A stretch of DNA of 23,161 nt from positions 1 through 23,161 of IMG/VR virus record IMGVR_UViG_3300036884_000192; one strand, written 5' to 3'. Source of the DNA: a virus. The notes below the pieces were generated by a model that did not search any database, was not told where the DNA came from, and was given only the letters and a program-made list of their open reading frames with translations. Of this stretch, positions 6,317 through 16,407 are shown piece after piece. How positions within the stretch are numbered: the first letter of the stretch is position 1; each line of letters begins with the position of its first letter. The translations under genes and the position numbers were made by a program.

Positions 6317-8316
6317 TGCTGATCTATCAAACACGGCGCGAAGTTCAGCCGAACGGCAACATCCATTACCTTGACTGGCTTGAGGAAGCTGAGCCTCCGG
6401 CCGAACTGCAAGAAGGCGCTGCGAAGCTTCGCAGAGCGATCACTGAGCCGGAGCCTGCGCAATACGGCATGCTGGAAATCAAAAAATACTCCGAAGATCA
6501 GGCGCGCGATGAATCTGGTAAGTGGACAAGTGATGGTGGCGCGGCGCAGAACTATCCGCGCGCTGGCAAGACCGTGGACGGGCTGCAAGTTATGGATGAA
6601 GTTCCGAATCGAGAATCAATCGCCGCGTCACTGGACGACTACGAGATATTGCCCGGCATCCGCGAAGTCCCGATGGCGCATTTCAAGACCGGCTTGTCGG
6701 ATTTGTTCTATGCCCATGACGACTATGAGCACGCTCGCGATCTGGCGAATCGAATCTCCACATCGGGCAGGATTGCCCCACTCATTGTGGTCGTTGACAA
6801 AGAGGGCCCATACGTTCTTGAGGGTGGGCACCGCCTGGGCGCGCTTGGGCTGCTTGATAAGAAATCCTTCCCGGCGCTGGTGGTCATCGACAAGACGGAT
6901 TATAGCGGGGATAAGGTTTGCAAGGTGCATGCGAGCTTCGGGAAACGTTCCGAGACGTCAACCATCCACGCAAACCTTGTCAAGGCCAAGCCGCACCGGA
7001 AAGAACCGCCCGTCATTCATCCGGGCCGCATGGCGCCGCCGTCGATCCTTGGAAAACACAAGCTGGAGCGCGACCTCACCAAAATCTTCCGCACTATGCA
7101 CCGGAAGACGACAAAGGTGGTGGCGGCTGCCCTGGGTCTTCCGCATGCGCATCTGGCTAAGGCTGGGCCGGACGCCGATATGACTCTGCGGCAAGCCATG
7201 GACAGTCTGGCTGCTGAGTGGGAAACGGTTGCCCGGTTGGCGAAGAAACCCCTCACGGATGCGGCCTTGGCGGGCGCTTCCAAGGGTGGGCTCGAACTGG
7301 AGATCACGGCCGAGGACATGCTGACCGGCATCAATGAGACGGCGCGCGATTGGGCATCGAACCGGGCCGCGGAACTTGTCGGCATGCGGCGGACGCCCGA
7401 AGGCGAGTTCATCGTCAACCCCAGCGCGAAGTGGGCCATCAGCGATGTGACACGCGACAAGCTGCGCTCCGTGATATCGGACGTGTTCAGCCAAGAGGGG
7501 AAGATCGCGCTGCGTGACGTGGAGAACCGAATCGAGCAGTCGGGCATCTTCTCGGATGTGCGGGCGTCGACGATCGCGCGCACTGAGATTTCGCGGGCTC
7601 AGACACAAGGCAACCGTGAGGCGTGGAAGCAGAGCGGGATCGTCGAGCAAGTGACCTGGCTGCTTTCGGCAGATCACGACAAGGATGATGTCTGCGATGA
7701 GCTAGCCGATGGCAGCCCTTACGATATCAACGATGTGCCGGACCTGCCGGCCCACCCGAACTGCTTGTGCGCCCTGGTCTTAATTGAGCCGGGCGATGCT
7801 GAAGCGGATAAGCTGATGAAGTATTCAGAGGATCAGCCACGGGATGATGCTGGAAAATGGACGGATACTGGCGGTGGTAAGGAAACCTTTCATGGAACCT
7901 CGATTGAGAGGGGTAAGAAAATATTGAAGGAAGGGCTCCTCCCGCAGACGGGCAAGTATCAAGTTGTGTATTCATCACCCAGCCGAGATGATGCCTTCGT
8001 ACATGCAGCGCAAACCAACTATAAGGATTCCCTTGGGGATTCCAGCTTTGATAATTCAGGGTTTGCGATAGTAGTTATCAAGGATGCTGAATCGGCTCCC
8101 GGCTTCACGAGGATTCCTACCTCAGCAGGAGCAGCCTCAGAATGGCACGTCAATGCTAAGGTTCCGCCGGAATTTATTGACCGAGTTGAGATTTACAGGT
8201 TCAAGGATTTTAGCTCCGGTGCGAAGCCAGCACCTTTCCGCATTCTCAAAGTCAGTGAGGCAGCGAATAAGAGCCCTGAGTTTATCTATTCAGTTGTGTT
8301 TTTCAAGGAGGAGTAA
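6316..8316 (+). CDS. MuF-type head protein with ParB-like and ADP-ribosyltransferase-like domains
   Basis: ATG 6316 overlaps the portal stop as TAATG, which fixes the start. This 666-aa protein has several parts. Residues 1-43 form a short N-terminus, followed by linker copy 2 (KYSEDQ 57-62). A ParB/sulfiredoxin-like domain follows at about 80-230, with LIVVVDKEGPYVLEGGHRLG (EGGHR 169-173) as the signature. A helical region leads to the Mu gpF-like head morphogenesis domain (about 350-490) with ARTEISRAQ (421 on), Cys460 and the closing HPNCLC (480-485). Then come linker copy 3 (KYSEDQ 502-507) and a C-terminal domain with FHGTS (H526), VVYSS (Y552) and SEWHV (E609). That order fits the H-Y-E triad of ADP-ribosyltransferase or RNA 2'-phosphotransferase-like folds. 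MuF proteins bind the portal inside the head and are known carriers of polymorphic toxins in temperate phages. No obvious immunity gene follows. The MuF core is firm; the two flanking enzymes are inferred. Confidence 0.9.
   Translation: MLIYQTRREVQPNGNIHYLDWLEEAEPPAELQEGAAKLRRAITEPEPAQYGMLEIKKYSEDQARDESGKWTSDGGAAQNYPRAGKTVDGLQVMDEVPNRESIAASLDDYEILPGIREVPMAHFKTGLSDLFYAHDDYEHARDLANRISTSGRIAPLIVVVDKEGPYVLEGGHRLGALGLLDKKSFPALVVIDKTDYSGDKVCKVHASFGKRSETSTIHANLVKAKPHRKEPPVIHPGRMAPPSILGKHKLERDLTKIFRTMHRKTTKVVAAALGLPHAHLAKAGPDADMTLRQAMDSLAAEWETVARLAKKPLTDAALAGASKGGLELEITAEDMLTGINETARDWASNRAAELVGMRRTPEGEFIVNPSAKWAISDVTRDKLRSVISDVFSQEGKIALRDVENRIEQSGIFSDVRASTIARTEISRAQTQGNREAWKQSGIVEQVTWLLSADHDKDDVCDELADGSPYDINDVPDLPAHPNCLCALVLIEPGDAEADKLMKYSEDQPRDDAGKWTDTGGGKETFHGTSIERGKKILKEGLLPQTGKYQVVYSSPSRDDAFVHAAQTNYKDSLGDSSFDNSGFAIVVIKDAESAPGFTRIPTSAGAASEWHVNAKVPPEFIDRVEIYRFKDFSSGAKPAPFRILKVSEAANKSPEFIYSVVFFKEE
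6445..6540 (+). repeat. Cargo-linker copy 2 (MuF N-terminal)
   Basis: Encodes EPEPAQYGMLEI, KYSEDQAR, then DESGKWTSDGG. It matches copy 1 across the EPxPAQ-G-LEI-KYSEDQ stretch and copy 3 across KYSEDQ and GKWT. It introduces the ParB-like domain. Confidence 0.8.
7810..7878 (+). repeat. Cargo-linker copy 3 (MuF C-terminal)
   Basis: Encodes KLMKYSEDQPRDDAGKWT followed by a Gly-rich end. It shares KYSEDQPR with copy 1 and the D-x2-GKWT ending with copy 2, and separates the MuF core from the ADP-ribosyltransferase-like domain. Confidence 0.8.
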
Positions 8317-8398
8317 TAGCGAAAGGTAATGGAACGGAACCGGAGGGCGTGAAAGCGGTCGGGGCCCCAGTGCTACCCGAGGCGCAAGAAAAAGAATG

Positions 8399-8416
8399 AA
8401 GCGGAGCAGTCCGCTT
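8399..8416 (+). other. Perfect 7-bp inverted repeat in the MuF-protease gap
   Basis: AAGCGGA (8399-8405) and TCCGCTT (8410-8416) form a hairpin with the loop GCAG. There is no T-run, so it is a poor intrinsic terminator; it could be an mRNA processing or stabilising hairpin before the protease gene. Confidence 0.35.
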
Positions 8417-8449
8417 TCGCCCAAGCCAAAGACCGACAAGGAGAAAACC

Positions 8450-9676
8450 ATGAAATCCTTCTCGAAGTTTATCCCGTTCGCCAAGGTTGATGCGGCGCGC
8501 CGCGAGGTATGGGGAATCGTTACGGCCGAGGTTCCGGACAAAGACGATGAGGTCTGCGATTATCTTCTCTCGAAGCCGTACTACCAGGCCGTGATCGACG
8601 AGATGGGCAAGGCGACGGCCGGGGAGAATTATTTCCCGCTGCGCTACATGCACCAGCTTGAGGCGGTGGGGAAGTGCATCGGCTTCGAGTTCCGCGATGC
8701 CGACAAAGAAATCTTCATGGGCTTCAAGGTTGTGGACGATCAAGTTTGGAATAAAGTTGAGGAGCGGGTGCTCACGGGCTTCTCGCATGGCGGAAAGATC
8801 GTGGGGATGCATTCCGACCCGACGTTTGAAGGCTGCAAGCGGTATATCGCCGATCCTTCGGAAATCTCTCTGGTCGATAACCCCTGTCTGGCGACCGCGC
8901 ACTTCACGCATGTTAAGGCAGATGGTGTGGTCGAGTTGTGCAAGTTCCTGCGGGTTGAGCCCCCTTCTGCATCGCCGGGCGCCTTTGCAGCCCTGAGCGA
9001 GCAAGTGGAATTGCTGAAGACCCAGCTTGTCAGTTTGAAAGCTGCTACGCCGGTGGTGGCCATAGCGGCCAAGGGAAAGACGAAGCGCGTGGCGGGCGAA
9101 GACCTGCCGGCATCAGCCTTCCTGATCGTGCTCGACCCCGATAAGGCGGAGACGTGGAACCTGCCGGTGAAATTCTCAACAGAGGCCAAGTGTAAGCGCC
9201 ACATCAAGAACGCGATTTCCCGATTTAATCAATTGAAGGAAGTCCCGCAGGCAGCCAAGGATGCGGCTTGGAAGAAACTGGTTGCCCTGGCCGGAAAGTA
9301 CGACATCGACGTGGCCGCAGAGAAGGCAAAGCTCGCGGCGGTACAGGGCTGGTTGCGGAAGGCTGTCCGGACGCACGTTAACCGGATCGAGCGCTCCGTC
9401 AAAGGTGGTAACATCGGCTATGCGCTCGCAACACTCGACAACGATCTTGGCCGTCTCACGAAGGGGTTCAGTCAAGTTTCGCAGCTTTCTCAAATCGTTG
9501 AGGCGCTTGGCTATCTGGTTTATAGCACGGCGGGAGAGTCTGAGATGGAAGGCGACGATTCGCCTCTGCCCGGCCTGCTCGCTGACAATGTGGACGCGAT
9601 CCTCGACACGCTCTTGAGAATGGTCGAGGAAGAGTCCGAAGAGGTACGGGCCGATCTTCACGCTCGTCTCTCCTAA
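8450..9676 (+). CDS. XkdF-like prohead protease with helical C-terminal extension
   Basis: The start at ATG 8450 is set by a strong AAGGAGA ribosome binding site; the frame extends upstream but lacks one. The N-terminal 170 residues follow the pattern of XkdF-type putative phage serine proteases: EVWGIVTAEVPDKDDEV, then RYMHQLEAVG, then a GFSHGGKIVGMH strand and the typical ending EISLVDNPCL. Such proteases mature the prohead by cutting scaffold and capsid proteins. A middle domain (LPASAFLIV to KYDID, about residues 220-285) matches a helical segment often found appended to phage proteases and scaffolds, with HIKNAISRFNQL and AAWKKLVALA as landmarks. The last 120 residues are helical and acidic, perhaps a scaffold-like part. 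Position between the MuF and scaffold/capsid genes fits. I cannot fix the catalytic triad by eye (His and Ser of SHGG are candidates). Confidence 0.8.
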   Translation: MKSFSKFIPFAKVDAARREVWGIVTAEVPDKDDEVCDYLLSKPYYQAVIDEMGKATAGENYFPLRYMHQLEAVGKCIGFEFRDADKEIFMGFKVVDDQVWNKVEERVLTGFSHGGKIVGMHSDPTFEGCKRYIADPSEISLVDNPCLATAHFTHVKADGVVELCKFLRVEPPSASPGAFAALSEQVELLKTQLVSLKAATPVVAIAAKGKTKRVAGEDLPASAFLIVLDPDKAETWNLPVKFSTEAKCKRHIKNAISRFNQLKEVPQAAKDAAWKKLVALAGKYDIDVAAEKAKLAAVQGWLRKAVRTHVNRIERSVKGGNIGYALATLDNDLGRLTKGFSQVSQLSQIVEALGYLVYSTAGESEMEGDDSPLPGLLADNVDAILDTLLRMVEEESEEVRADLHARLS

Positions 9677-9735
9677 CCCGAGTTTTCCCGGTCGCTCATT
9701 TCAACGGCCGCCGTAAGCGGCAGGAGGAACAAACA

Positions 9736-10383
9736 ATGTTTAAAACGATCGACGAACTGGCGAAGGCTTGTTCCGGCTTCGCCTCTCATTTCAAGAAGGC
9801 CGCCGTCCATCACAAAGCTCTTTCGGAAGCGCATGCTGGCCTGGCGGAGGCTCACAAGGCACACCATGAATTCGTGAAAGCGAAGCACGAAGGCATGGAC
9901 GACGGCGACGCGCACAAGGCTTATTTCGGCAAAGTCGCCGAGCTGCACAAGGCCAAGGCGGCTCATCACGCCGCTGTGGCGGAGCTGCATAAGGCGCACT
10001 CCGCGCATCTCGACACGCTGGGGGACAATGTGGGCGAGGAGAAGACCGCTGCCGTGAAGGTTACGGCTTCTGCTCCGGCTCCCGTTGTGACCGGCGAATC
10101 TGCCGTTGGTCCTGGCAGCGTCGAAGACATGGTGAAGTCAACCACCACGGGACTCGTCCACTCGGCGCTTGAAATGCTCAAGACCGATCCGGCCGTGCAG
10201 GATGAGATCCGCAAGATGGTCCTGTCGGGAGTACGCTCGGCGCTGGGAGACAAGATTGTGCCCGACGCAGTGCGCGGCATCATTCCGGCGCGGCCCGGTC
10301 TGGAACTCGTGCCTCGCCCGGGTGGGGCTGAGATTCCGACCACGGGAATCGATCCCAAGCTTCAGAAGTTCATCCAGATGTAA
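9736..10383 (+). CDS. His-rich helical protein, putative scaffold
   Basis: A strong AGGAGGAAC ribosome binding site precedes ATG 9736. The first 95 residues are a long Ala/Lys/His helix with about 15 His, many in repeated HK, AH and HH steps (for example AELHKAKAAHHAAVAELHKA), suggesting a coiled coil. The middle is a Pro/Ala/Val linker (about 105-125). The second half has helices (VEDMVKSTTTGLVHSALEML, DEIRKMVLSGVRSALGD) and a Pro/Gly-rich C-terminus. Its place immediately before the major capsid gene and its coiled-coil nature fit a scaffolding protein, the internal assembly core removed by the protease. No known family is recognisable. The density of His is unusual for a scaffold and could make assembly sensitive to pH or to metal. 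Confidence 0.7.
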   Translation: MFKTIDELAKACSGFASHFKKAAVHHKALSEAHAGLAEAHKAHHEFVKAKHEGMDDGDAHKAYFGKVAELHKAKAAHHAAVAELHKAHSAHLDTLGDNVGEEKTAAVKVTASAPAPVVTGESAVGPGSVEDMVKSTTTGLVHSALEMLKTDPAVQDEIRKMVLSGVRSALGDKIVPDAVRGIIPARPGLELVPRPGGAEIPTTGIDPKLQKFIQM

Positions 10384-10479
10384 GAAGTTCTGTTTGAGAT
10401 TGCGCGAGTCGACTCCGGTCAGCGGCTCGAAACATGAAGACCCGGTTGCTTGTCAAATTCAGATCGGAGAGAGGCGCAC

Positions 10480-12159
10480 ATGAAACTGCAACAAGAGTTG
10501 TACGCTGCTGCGGCCTATGCAAGCCGCGTGCAGATGGCGAAGACGCTCGGTGTCGATGCGACGCTCGCCAAGTTGTGCCTTGAAGCTCAAGCCCTGCCAC
10601 CCAAGGAGTGGTCGCTCGAAAACGACCTCGTGAAGCGAGCCGGGCGCGAGTACATCAAGGCTTTGATGAAGGCTGGCGTCACCACCAGCCTTGGTTTCAA
10701 CTTCTATGACCTTCGTGGCCCCGCTTACATGATCTTCCCCTTGAACACTCCGTTCATCCAGATGATCCCCAAGGCGGGCAAGGTGAATGCTGGCGTCGGT
10801 ACGGTCGCGCACTGGAAGGCCACGCTGAATCCGAACTCGACGTTTGTCTATGCAGGCGTCAAGGAAGGACAGCGCAATGCCACGGCGACCCCCGACGAAC
10901 AGGATTACTTCGCGACTTACAAAGAGCTTGGCATGGAAGGCGGGGAAACCTTCACGGCGCAGTGGGCCGGCGAGGGCTACACCGACAACCTCGCGGATGA
11001 GCATTTCCGCAACCTGGCTCGCCTGCGCTTGCAGGAAGAGATGATCACGCTTTGGGGGAACGCCGGACCCTCGACCATCGCGGGACAGACTACCGGCAAT
11101 CTCGGCTTCGCTCTCGGGCAGCCCACCACGCCGAGCGTGGACGCAAGCGGTACTGCGGGCGGAATCGCGACGGGGAGCAACGTCTCCGTGGCGGTCATCG
11201 CCATCACCGCCATGGGTGTGAACCCGGGCGGGCAGGCTGGCTACAACATCCCCCCGACCGTGGCGCGCGGCCTCACCGCCTACACGGAGCGGACCAACGC
11301 GGATGGAACGAAGATTAACGTCGCGGGTGGAATCTCGGCGATTTCGAACGTCGCCGCGGGGACCACAAATAGCAGCGGGAGCGTCGTCGCTTCCCTGCCT
11401 GCACAGAAAGGCGCCGTCGCCTATGCCTGGTACTGGGGCATCAACGCAAACTCCACGGTTGACACCTTGGTCCTGGGCGCCATCACCGCATGGCCGAACT
11501 ACACGATCACCGCAAAGCCCACGGGTTTTCAGACCGGCAACGCGGTCGGATTCACGAACGACAACAGCTATCAGACAACCGATCTGGATGGCTTGGGCAC
11601 CTACACGTTCAATAACGGGATCTGCACCGACATGGGCGGTAGAACGTTCACTCCGGCTGGAAACGGCCAAGTGAAGGAAGTGGAATCTGATTTGGCGGCT
11701 CTTTACAATCTCTATCAAGCACAGCCCAGCGCCATTTGGGTTTCAGCCGATGTGCGCGCGGCCCTTGAGTCCGCGATCATCTACAGCTCGACGGGGACGA
11801 ACAGCTACATCTTCCAGTACACGAAGGATGCCCAAGGCGATTTGATGGGCGGATTCCTCGTCACGTCCTACAAGTCGAAATACTCCATCAACCCCGAGGG
11901 TGGGGCGGCCATCCCGATCCGGCTGCATCCGATGTTCCCTCCCGGCACGATGCTGTATGACATCAACACGAACCCGTATCCGCACTCGCGGGTTCCGGCC
12001 ATGCGGCAATTCTTGCTGCAACGTGACTACTACGCCATCGAATGGCCGACCGTGTCGCGTCAGTGGACTTTCGGTACTTACATCCACGAAGTCCTGGCGC
12101 ATTACATGCCGTGGATCAGCGCTATTCGCACCGGCATCGGCCCGTTTGTAAAGCCCTAA
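10480..12159 (+). CDS. Major capsid protein with an inserted beta-rich domain
   Basis: I begin at ATG 10480, preceded by GGAGAGAGG; the upstream TTG extension has no ribosome binding site. At 559 residues it is much longer than a minimal HK97-fold capsid protein. The N-terminal half (to about residue 210) contains the GVTTSLGFNFYDLRGPAY segment, an extended E-loop-like region and a helix rich in Arg/Leu/Glu (HFRNLARLRLQEEMITLWG, the spine-like helix). Residues about 210-375 are a Gly/Thr/Ala-rich insertion with an Ig- or fibronectin-like look (LTAYTERTNADGTKIN, AVAYAWYWG). The C-terminal part carries AIWVSADVRAALESAI, the surface-loop region and the final VPAMRQFLLQRDYYAIEWP. Position, length and the following fibre gene identify it as the coat protein; the fold is inferred. 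Confidence 0.85.
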   Translation: MKLQQELYAAAAYASRVQMAKTLGVDATLAKLCLEAQALPPKEWSLENDLVKRAGREYIKALMKAGVTTSLGFNFYDLRGPAYMIFPLNTPFIQMIPKAGKVNAGVGTVAHWKATLNPNSTFVYAGVKEGQRNATATPDEQDYFATYKELGMEGGETFTAQWAGEGYTDNLADEHFRNLARLRLQEEMITLWGNAGPSTIAGQTTGNLGFALGQPTTPSVDASGTAGGIATGSNVSVAVIAITAMGVNPGGQAGYNIPPTVARGLTAYTERTNADGTKINVAGGISAISNVAAGTTNSSGSVVASLPAQKGAVAYAWYWGINANSTVDTLVLGAITAWPNYTITAKPTGFQTGNAVGFTNDNSYQTTDLDGLGTYTFNNGICTDMGGRTFTPAGNGQVKEVESDLAALYNLYQAQPSAIWVSADVRAALESAIIYSSTGTNSYIFQYTKDAQGDLMGGFLVTSYKSKYSINPEGGAAIPIRLHPMFPPGTMLYDINTNPYPHSRVPAMRQFLLQRDYYAIEWPTVSRQWTFGTYIHEVLAHYMPWISAIRTGIGPFVKP

Positions 12160-12190
12160 TTGACCGGGCTTTGAATCGGGTTTCAGTTCG

Positions 12191-12230
12191 TCGGCGGGGT
12201 GCTCACCCGGGGTGCCCCGCCGAGTTCTTA
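12191..12230 (+). terminator. Terminator-like hairpin after the capsid gene
   Basis: TCGGCGGGG (12191-12199) pairs perfectly with CCCCGCCGA (12215-12223) around a loop that can itself pair (CACC with GGTG), followed by GTTCTTAAT. The T-run is imperfect. It would partly stop transcription after the highly expressed capsid gene. Confidence 0.55.
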
Positions 12231-12252
12231 ATATCCTGGCAGGAGGAGCAAG

Positions 12253-14604
<2,352 letters not shown>

Positions 14605-14625
14605 GCGGAGAAGGAATCCGGTCAA

Positions 14626-15669
14626 ATGAAACTCACAATCTTCTTCCCTCGAAACACCTTTGCGGGCTGGGCATCGCTTGGCGGCTATACCCAAACCTTG
14701 CGCCGCATGGGGCATGAAGTCATCGAATGCGTTCTTCCTGGAAATCAACCCCATGACATCGTGCCGCTGCGCGCCAAGCTGCCCACCATCGAGCAGCTTG
14801 CAGCCTGCGATGCGGTGATCAGTTTCTATCACGAGTACACCCAAGCCTGGCTCATGGCGCTGTACGGGCTGGAAGCGTGGGCCCCGCTGGTCAATAAGAC
14901 CATCGCCCGGTTCGATGAGTCGATGGACCGCTCGGACCTGAATCTTCCCGGACGACTCCCGGAGCTGCTTGCCTGGGCGAAGCATTGGTCATTTCCCGCC
15001 GCGCAAGACGCGAAGAAGTATGGCGGGAAGTGGCAACCCTTCGGCGCCGACACGGAGATGTTCAAATCGCGGGGCGCTGCCGGGTTTCCGGAGCAGAAAA
15101 AGTACGACGCCGCCTTCGTCGGGCAACTCTATGGTCCGCGGCTTGAGTACGCGCGCCGCCTCGCGCAGCAACCCGAGCAAATCACGCTTCAGTGTGGGCA
15201 GGTGGGCGTGCAGGAACTTGACGGGATGCGTGAGCCGGAATCGACGCAACTGCTCGCGCAGACCTACCGCCAGATCAAGGTGTTCTTCTGCCTTCCTCCG
15301 CTCTCGCGGCTGATCGTCGGGAAGGTCTGCGAGGTCATGGCCTGCGGCACATTCGTCATGTATCCCCGCCTTCCGGGCGATTCCGCCGCAAACCTGTCTG
15401 CGTTTGAAGACGGGAAGCACATCGTCTATTACGAGCACGGCTATATCCGGGAGAACGTCAAGCAGATCAAGCGCTGGCTCGAACATGACAAAGAGCGTGA
15501 ATCCATCGCACTGGCCGGCTGCTGCAAGGTACGCGAAGAGTTGAGCCTGGAGAACATGCTCGATAAACTTTTGACGCCGATAGCGCGGCAGATGGTAACG
15601 CTGGAGTCACAGCCGCATAAGCTGTTCACTCCTGCGGATGAAAAGCTCAAAGTGATGAGCGGGTTTTAG
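14626..15669 (+). CDS. CgeB-like family-4-type glycosyltransferase
   Basis: AGAAGGAA upstream of ATG 14626 is the ribosome binding site. The protein (347 aa) has an N-terminal Rossmann start (KLTIFFPRNTFAGW), an acceptor-binding half with VGQLYGPRLEYARRLAQQP (about 165-183), and the donor-binding C-terminal half IVGKVCEVMACGTFVMYP (230-247), then FEDGKHIVYYE and the helix VKQIKRWLEHDKERESIALAG. This is the pattern of GT-B glycosyltransferases of the CgeB/Glyco_trans_1_2 group, which transfer sugar from a nucleotide-sugar to a surface or protein acceptor. It directly follows the collagen-like fibre and begins a four-gene decoration cassette, so the fibre or another virion protein is the likely acceptor. 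The donor sugar cannot be read from sequence. Confidence 0.85.
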   Translation: MKLTIFFPRNTFAGWASLGGYTQTLRRMGHEVIECVLPGNQPHDIVPLRAKLPTIEQLAACDAVISFYHEYTQAWLMALYGLEAWAPLVNKTIARFDESMDRSDLNLPGRLPELLAWAKHWSFPAAQDAKKYGGKWQPFGADTEMFKSRGAAGFPEQKKYDAAFVGQLYGPRLEYARRLAQQPEQITLQCGQVGVQELDGMREPESTQLLAQTYRQIKVFFCLPPLSRLIVGKVCEVMACGTFVMYPRLPGDSAANLSAFEDGKHIVYYEHGYIRENVKQIKRWLEHDKERESIALAGCCKVREELSLENMLDKLLTPIARQMVTLESQPHKLFTPADEKLKVMSGF

Positions 15670-15670
15670 G

Positions 15671-16390
15671 ATGATCGTTGACACAAAATACGGGTTCAGC
15701 CTGAACGTGGGCGACGGAAGCTATATCGGGTCGCAGCTTGAGAAGCATGGCGTTTGGGAGCAGCCCGAGTCGGAGCGGGTGCGGTCGCTGATCCGGCCCG
15801 GGGACCTTACGGTGGATGCCGGAGCGCACGTCGGTTATTACTCCTGCCTCATGGCGAAGTGTGGTGCGCGCGTGCTGGCGTTCGAACCCAACCCAAAACT
15901 CTACACGCTGTTGAGGCAGAACGTGGCCAGCCTGCCGTCCATCACCCCACGTCTCTTTGCGCTTTCAGACGTTGACGGGGAGGCCGACTTCTTCCTTCCC
16001 TCCGGCTACGATGATGGCTTTGGGAGCCTGGGGGCAGCCGACCGGGATGATCGGAGTCATTCCATCCGGGTGCAGACGCGACGGCTTGACGGAATCCTTC
16101 CACCCGGGCGCGTCCGCGTGATGAAGATCGACGTGGAAGGTGCCGAGGCTCTGGTCATCAGCGGCCTGGGGATACGCTTCACGGATGTGGATTATTTCCT
16201 GATCGAGTGCATCGACCGCCAGCTTCGCATGGAACTCTTGGGCAGCTCGGTCGCGGTCATCAACGCATACCTCGCCCTGGCCGGGTTCCGGGTCTATGAA
16301 TACGACACGGCGGGGGGCTGGAAGCAGGTTCCGGCCGCACGGAGCACGGCGGGCCCGAGCGTGCTGTTCGAGAATCCCGTTGTGGCATAA
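15671..16390 (+). CDS. FkbM-family SAM-dependent methyltransferase
   Basis: Starts one nucleotide after the previous stop; there is no strong ribosome binding site, suggesting translational coupling. The SAM-binding loop is VDAGAHVGYYSCL (48-60), followed by VLAFEPNP (68-75), and the FkbM signature KIDVEGAE is at 152-159. Length (239 aa) is typical. FkbM enzymes O-methylate sugars or small molecules; in glycan clusters they usually cap a hydroxyl of the terminal sugar. Here, between glycosyltransferases, the likely job is methylating the sugar added to the virion, which could hide it from host enzymes or alter receptor binding. Family call is firm; the substrate is inferred from neighbours. 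Confidence 0.9.
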   Translation: MIVDTKYGFSLNVGDGSYIGSQLEKHGVWEQPESERVRSLIRPGDLTVDAGAHVGYYSCLMAKCGARVLAFEPNPKLYTLLRQNVASLPSITPRLFALSDVDGEADFFLPSGYDDGFGSLGAADRDDRSHSIRVQTRRLDGILPPGRVRVMKIDVEGAEALVISGLGIRFTDVDYFLIECIDRQLRMELLGSSVAVINAYLALAGFRVYEYDTAGGWKQVPAARSTAGPSVLFENPVVA

Positions 16391-16407
16391 CTGAAGGAGT
16401 GCTGATC

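Noticed and set aside
8317-8449. Immunity gene for the MuF-borne toxin
   Set aside because: Only 133 nt separate MuF from the protease, with no ORF long enough and well supported enough for an immunity protein.
10459-11718. A 419-codon open frame on the minus strand opposite the capsid gene
   Set aside because: It mirrors the third-position GC of the capsid gene, has no ribosome binding site and its product is Arg/His-rich without motifs. The plus-strand frame is the coat protein.
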